Source of the DNA: Pseudomonas baetica
Lineage (GTDB): Bacteria; Pseudomonadota; Gammaproteobacteria; Pseudomonadales; Pseudomonadaceae
NCBI RefSeq assembly: GCF_019733355.1
Contig: NZ_JAIHLQ010000017.1
Coordinates: 1-64,000, forward strand
Reading direction: 5' to 3'
DNA length: 64,000 nucleotides
The position numbers and the translations under genes are program-made. Numbering within the stretch: position 1 is the stretch's first letter; each line of letters opens with the position of its first letter. The notes beneath the pieces were generated by a model. That model saw nothing but the letters and a program-made list of their open reading frames with translations. It ran no database searches and was not told the origin of the DNA. Shown here piece after piece: positions 61,291 to 64,000 of the stretch.

Positions 61291-62069
61291 AAGAATGGCA
61301 ATTGGCATTCGAGTCGTATTTGCTGGATGAGGCGGCCACAGCCCAACCGCTGCTGGGCGCCAGCCTGATCGGCGGGCCTACGCTGGATGTCGGCACCGGT
61401 CTGGCGATCTATCACAACGCTTATCAGGCCCGACTACTGGAAGTGTTGCGCAACGATTTTCCGGTGATCTGGTACTGGATGGGCGACGAGGAGTTCGACT
61501 CGCTCGCCACCGCGTACCTGCGTCAATACCCGTCGGCGCATTACAGCCTGCGTTGGTTGGGTAAAGGTTTCGAAGGGTTTATTCGCGAGCATCTGGTGCC
61601 TGAACACAGTGCGCCTTTGTCTGAAATGGCCACGCTCGAGTGGGCATTCACTTTGGCTTTCGATGCGCCAGCGGGTGAGCCGTTAAATCTCGAAACCATG
61701 ACGACGCTGTCCGCGCAAGAATGGCCAGTGCTGCGGGTCAAACTCGCGCCTTGCGTTCAGTGGCTGGAATGCCGGTTCAACAGCGTCGCCCTGTGGCGTT
61801 CCGTTAAAGAACAAACCGATTTCCCTACCAGCCAGCCACTCCAAACCCCTCAGATCTACCTGATCTGGCGCAACGATCTGATCTGTCATTACCGCAGTCT
61901 GGAATCTGCCGAGGCCAATGCTCTGAATGGCTTGGTAAACGAAGGTTGGAGTTTCGCCGAACTGTGCGCCGAGTTAGCAGTCATCTATGAAGAGGGCGCT
62001 CCACTTCAGGCCGTGACCTGGTTGAAACAGTGGGTGCAGGAAGGCCTGTTAGAGCGTCTGCAACAATAG
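61281..62069 (+). CDS. bufC: BufC/HvfC partner protein (DUF2063)
   Basis: 262 aa. The DUF2063 N-terminal helical domain (LKEWQLAFESYLLDE; GLAIYHNAYQARLLEVLRND; FPVIWYWMGDEEFDSLATAY) is followed by a less conserved half (YLIWRNDLICHYRSLE) that resembles winged-helix peptide-binding parts. It partners MNIO enzymes and presents the precursor to them, like MbnC. Start lies inside the end of bufB. No DoxX (BufD) gene follows. Confidence 0.87.
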   Translation: MRLKEWQLAFESYLLDEAATAQPLLGASLIGGPTLDVGTGLAIYHNAYQARLLEVLRNDFPVIWYWMGDEEFDSLATAYLRQYPSAHYSLRWLGKGFEGFIREHLVPEHSAPLSEMATLEWAFTLAFDAPAGEPLNLETMTTLSAQEWPVLRVKLAPCVQWLECRFNSVALWRSVKEQTDFPTSQPLQTPQIYLIWRNDLICHYRSLESAEANALNGLVNEGWSFAELCAELAVIYEEGAPLQAVTWLKQWVQEGLLERLQQ

Positions 62070-62152
62070 ATAAGGCTAATTAAATCGATAGCCTGCTATT
62101 TTTCCAGGATGGTCTACCCTCAGATTCGACGTCTGAAACAAGGGGGATTTCC

Positions 62153-63340
62153 ATGCTCGCGCAACTTCCACCGGCCTTACAGAATCTGCAGCTTGCGCTT
62201 CGTCTGCGACTTTGGGATGGCCATGAGTTCAATCTCGGGCCATCGCCCAGTGTCACCATCGTGGTCAAGGATCCCCAGATGGTTTCGCAGTTGACCCACC
62301 CAAGCCTTGATGCGCTAGGGGCTGCATTCGTCGAGGGCAAGCTCGAACTGGAGGGCTCGATTGCCGAGGTCATCCGTGTTTGTGACGAGTGGAGCAGCGC
62401 TTTGCTCAATGAGGATGACGACAGCAACCCGGTACGCTCGCTGCACGACAAGGAAACCGACGCCAAAGCCATCTCCTATCACTACGACCTGTCCAACGCG
62501 TTCTACCAGCTCTGGCTGGACAGCGACATGGCGTACTCCTGCGCTTATTTTGAGACTGGCAGCGAAACCCTTGAACAGGCGCAACAAGCCAAATTCGGTC
62601 ATCTATGCCGCAAGCTGCGTTTGCAGCCAGGCGACTATTTACTCGATGTCGGTTGTGGATGGGGCGGCCTGGCGCGCTACGCCGCGCGGGAGTTCGGCGC
62701 CAAGGTATTGGGTATCACCCTGAGCAACGCGCAACTGGAACTGGCCCGCGAGCGGGTGAAAGCCGAAGGCCTGGAAGACCTGATCGAACTGCAACTGCTC
62801 GACTACCGCGATCTTCCCCAGGACGGGCGTTTCGACAAAGTGGTCAGCGTCGGTATGTTTGAGCACGTCGGCCACGCCAATCTCGCCGAGTACTGTAAAA
62901 CCTTGTTTGGCGCGGTGAAGGAGGGCGGTCTGGTGATGAACCATGGCATCACCGCCAAGCATACCGATGGCCGTCCGGTGGGGCGTGGTGCCGGGGAGTT
63001 CATCGAGAAATATGTATTCCCCAACGGCGAGCTACCGCACCTGGCAATGATCTCGGGCGAGATCAGCGAAGCCGGACTGGAGATTGTCGACGTCGAAAGC
63101 CTGCGCCTGCATTACGCACGTACGCTGGATCACTGGAGCGAGCGGCTGGAGGACAACCTCGAAGCCGCCGCGAAACTGGTGCCTGATCAGGCGTTGCGTA
63201 TCTGGCGCCTGTACCTGGCTGGCTGTGCTTACGCATTCGCGCATGGCTGGATCAATCTGCACCAGATTCTCGCGGTGAAAGCGCACGCCGATGGCAGCCA
63301 TGAACTGCCTTGGACCCGTGACGACATCTACCACCCTTGA
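62153..63340 (+). CDS. cfa: Cyclopropane-fatty-acyl-phospholipid synthase
   Basis: 395 aa. The N-terminal domain (LGAAFVEGKLELEGSIAEVI) precedes YHYDLSNAFYQLWLD and YSCAYFETGSETLEQAQQAK, the substrate-cavity motifs. The SAM site is LDVGCGWGGLARYAA; active-site region GMFEHVGHANLAEY. It adds a methylene from SAM to unsaturated acyl chains of membrane phospholipids, a stationary-phase and stress trait. CTATTTT at 62096 may be an RpoS-type -10. Convergent with cls across a terminator. Confidence 0.92.
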   Translation: MLAQLPPALQNLQLALRLRLWDGHEFNLGPSPSVTIVVKDPQMVSQLTHPSLDALGAAFVEGKLELEGSIAEVIRVCDEWSSALLNEDDDSNPVRSLHDKETDAKAISYHYDLSNAFYQLWLDSDMAYSCAYFETGSETLEQAQQAKFGHLCRKLRLQPGDYLLDVGCGWGGLARYAAREFGAKVLGITLSNAQLELARERVKAEGLEDLIELQLLDYRDLPQDGRFDKVVSVGMFEHVGHANLAEYCKTLFGAVKEGGLVMNHGITAKHTDGRPVGRGAGEFIEKYVFPNGELPHLAMISGEISEAGLEIVDVESLRLHYARTLDHWSERLEDNLEAAAKLVPDQALRIWRLYLAGCAYAFAHGWINLHQILAVKAHADGSHELPWTRDDIYHP

Positions 63341-63347
63341 TAACCGC

Positions 63348-63374
63348 CGCTCCCTCAATCTGTAGGAGGGAGCG
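63348..63374. terminator. Hairpin between convergent cfa and cls
   Basis: CGCTCCCTC and GAGGGAGCG form a 9-bp stem with a 9-nt loop, followed by TTTAGA. It lies between the two stop codons and can serve both genes. Confidence 0.55.
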
Positions 63375-63375
63375 T

Positions 63376-64000
63376 TTAGAGAATCGGTGAAATAAGCCGG
63401 GCGATCCGCATGCCGACCTGTTGCAGGCGGTGGATCTTCCGGCTTTCTTCTTTGGCGATCTCAAAGGCTTGCTCGAAATCCTCGTTGAGCATGTGTTCCA
63501 CGCTGACGGCAAAATCGCTGTCGACGGTCAGCAGCATCACTTCGAAATTCAGCCGGAACGAGCGGTTGTCCAGATTGGCGCTGCCGATGGCGCTGATCTC
63601 ACTGTCGATCAACACGACTTTCTGATGCAGGAACCCCGGTTGGTAGCGGAATACGCGCACGCCTGCGCGCACGGCTTCAAACGCATAGAGGCTAGAGGCG
63701 GCATAGACGATACGGTGATCGGGACGCGAAGGCAGCAGCAAGCGCACATCCACACCGCGTAAAACCGCCAGCCTTAACGCCGCGAATACGGCTTCGTCAG
63801 GAATGAAATAAGGGCTGGTGATCCACACCCGCTCCGTCGCGGCGTGGATGGCTTCGACGAAGAACAGAGAGCAGGTTTCGTAAGCATCCGCCGGCCCACT
63901 GGCGAGCAGTTGGCAGAGCACGCCATCGTCGGGGTACTCATCCGGCAAGATGAGCGGCGGTAACGTTCGCGCGGCCCAGAACCAGTCTTCGGCAAAGGAT
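63376..64000 (-). CDS. cls: Cardiolipin synthase, C-terminal part (runs off the window)
   Basis: Only the last 208 codons are present; the frame stays open to the right edge (SFAEDWFWAARTLPPLIL), so the 5' part lies outside. The second phospholipase D HKD site is visible: HQKVVLIDSEISAIGSANLD with NRSFRLNFE after it. WITSPYFIPDEAVFAALRLA precedes it. The enzyme joins two phosphatidylglycerol molecules into cardiolipin. The tail ends ARLISPIL. Confidence 0.9.
   Translation of the reverse strand, partial: SFAEDWFWAARTLPPLILPDEYPDDGVLCQLLASGPADAYETCSLFFVEAIHAATERVWITSPYFIPDEAVFAALRLAVLRGVDVRLLLPSRPDHRIVYAASSLYAFEAVRAGVRVFRYQPGFLHQKVVLIDSEISAIGSANLDNRSFRLNFEVMLLTVDSDFAVSVEHMLNEDFEQAFEIAKEESRKIHRLQQVGMRIARLISPIL

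Overview
The window looks like a chromosomal segment of a Pseudomonas of the P. fluorescens/P. putida type. Evidence: a complete common-polysaccharide-antigen (D-rhamnan) cluster in the order known from Pseudomonas, a typical fluorescent-pseudomonad REP element at 52403-52430, three DUF2790 small proteins (a family concentrated in Pseudomonas) and an HmtA-type metal-uptake operon. No rRNA, tRNA, CRISPR array or intact transposase gene was seen.

Positions 1 to about 29.6 kb form a heavy-metal resistance island that is visibly richer in A+T than the rest in many stretches. From left to right it holds two DUF2790 genes, a zinc/cadmium/cobalt RND pump (czcCBA, minus strand), two tandem CzcRS-like two-component systems, a third DUF2790 gene, an orphan third CzcR-like regulator facing a decayed czcC copy, a lipid A phosphoethanolamine transferase (eptA/mcr family), a retropepsin-like periplasmic protease, a CDF exporter (czcD), a zinc-ribbon protein, a CadA/ZntA P-type ATPase, and a copper/silver efflux operon (cusCBAF, plus strand). 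It ends with an orphan AbrB-ParS fusion antitoxin and four copies of a GTGTCA-type repeat that look like a transposon end. The zinc genes appear to share one regulon: a 16-bp box (ATTAC-N6-GTAAT) lies in front of czcC, the DUF2790 genes and the czcC relic, in four cases 17 nt before a plausible -10. CadR/MerR-type promoters lie before cadA and before the second czcRS pair.

From about 29.6 to 33.4 kb the window returns to ordinary chromosome: a LysR regulator, a glutathione S-transferase and a three-domain flavo-iron-sulfur oxidoreductase. From 33.4 to 42.4 kb on the minus strand is the common-antigen cluster rmd-gmd-wbpW-wzm-wzt-wbpX-wbpY-wbpZ. It makes GDP-D-rhamnose, polymerises it and exports it. 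Divergent from it (42.8-47.7 kb) are two paralogous glycosyltransferases, an acyltransferase and a methyltransferase that probably modify or cap the chain. Then come a DUF3142 lipoprotein with a large unrecognised envelope protein, a LysE exporter with a divergent Lrp regulator, and a dihydrolipoyl dehydrogenase.

The last 10 kb is a second metal-homeostasis block. A Zur-like palindrome precedes a translationally coupled four-gene operon of three SPFH (HflK/HflC-like) proteins and an HmtA-like P1B ATPase. Next is a bufferin-type RiPP metallophore locus: a Cys-rich precursor, an intercistronic hairpin, an MNIO enzyme and its DUF2063 partner. A cyclopropane fatty acid synthase and the 3' part of a cardiolipin synthase gene close the window. 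The strongest candidates for little-described biology are the SPFH-ATPase operon, the bufferin locus and the layered box/CadR control of the zinc island.
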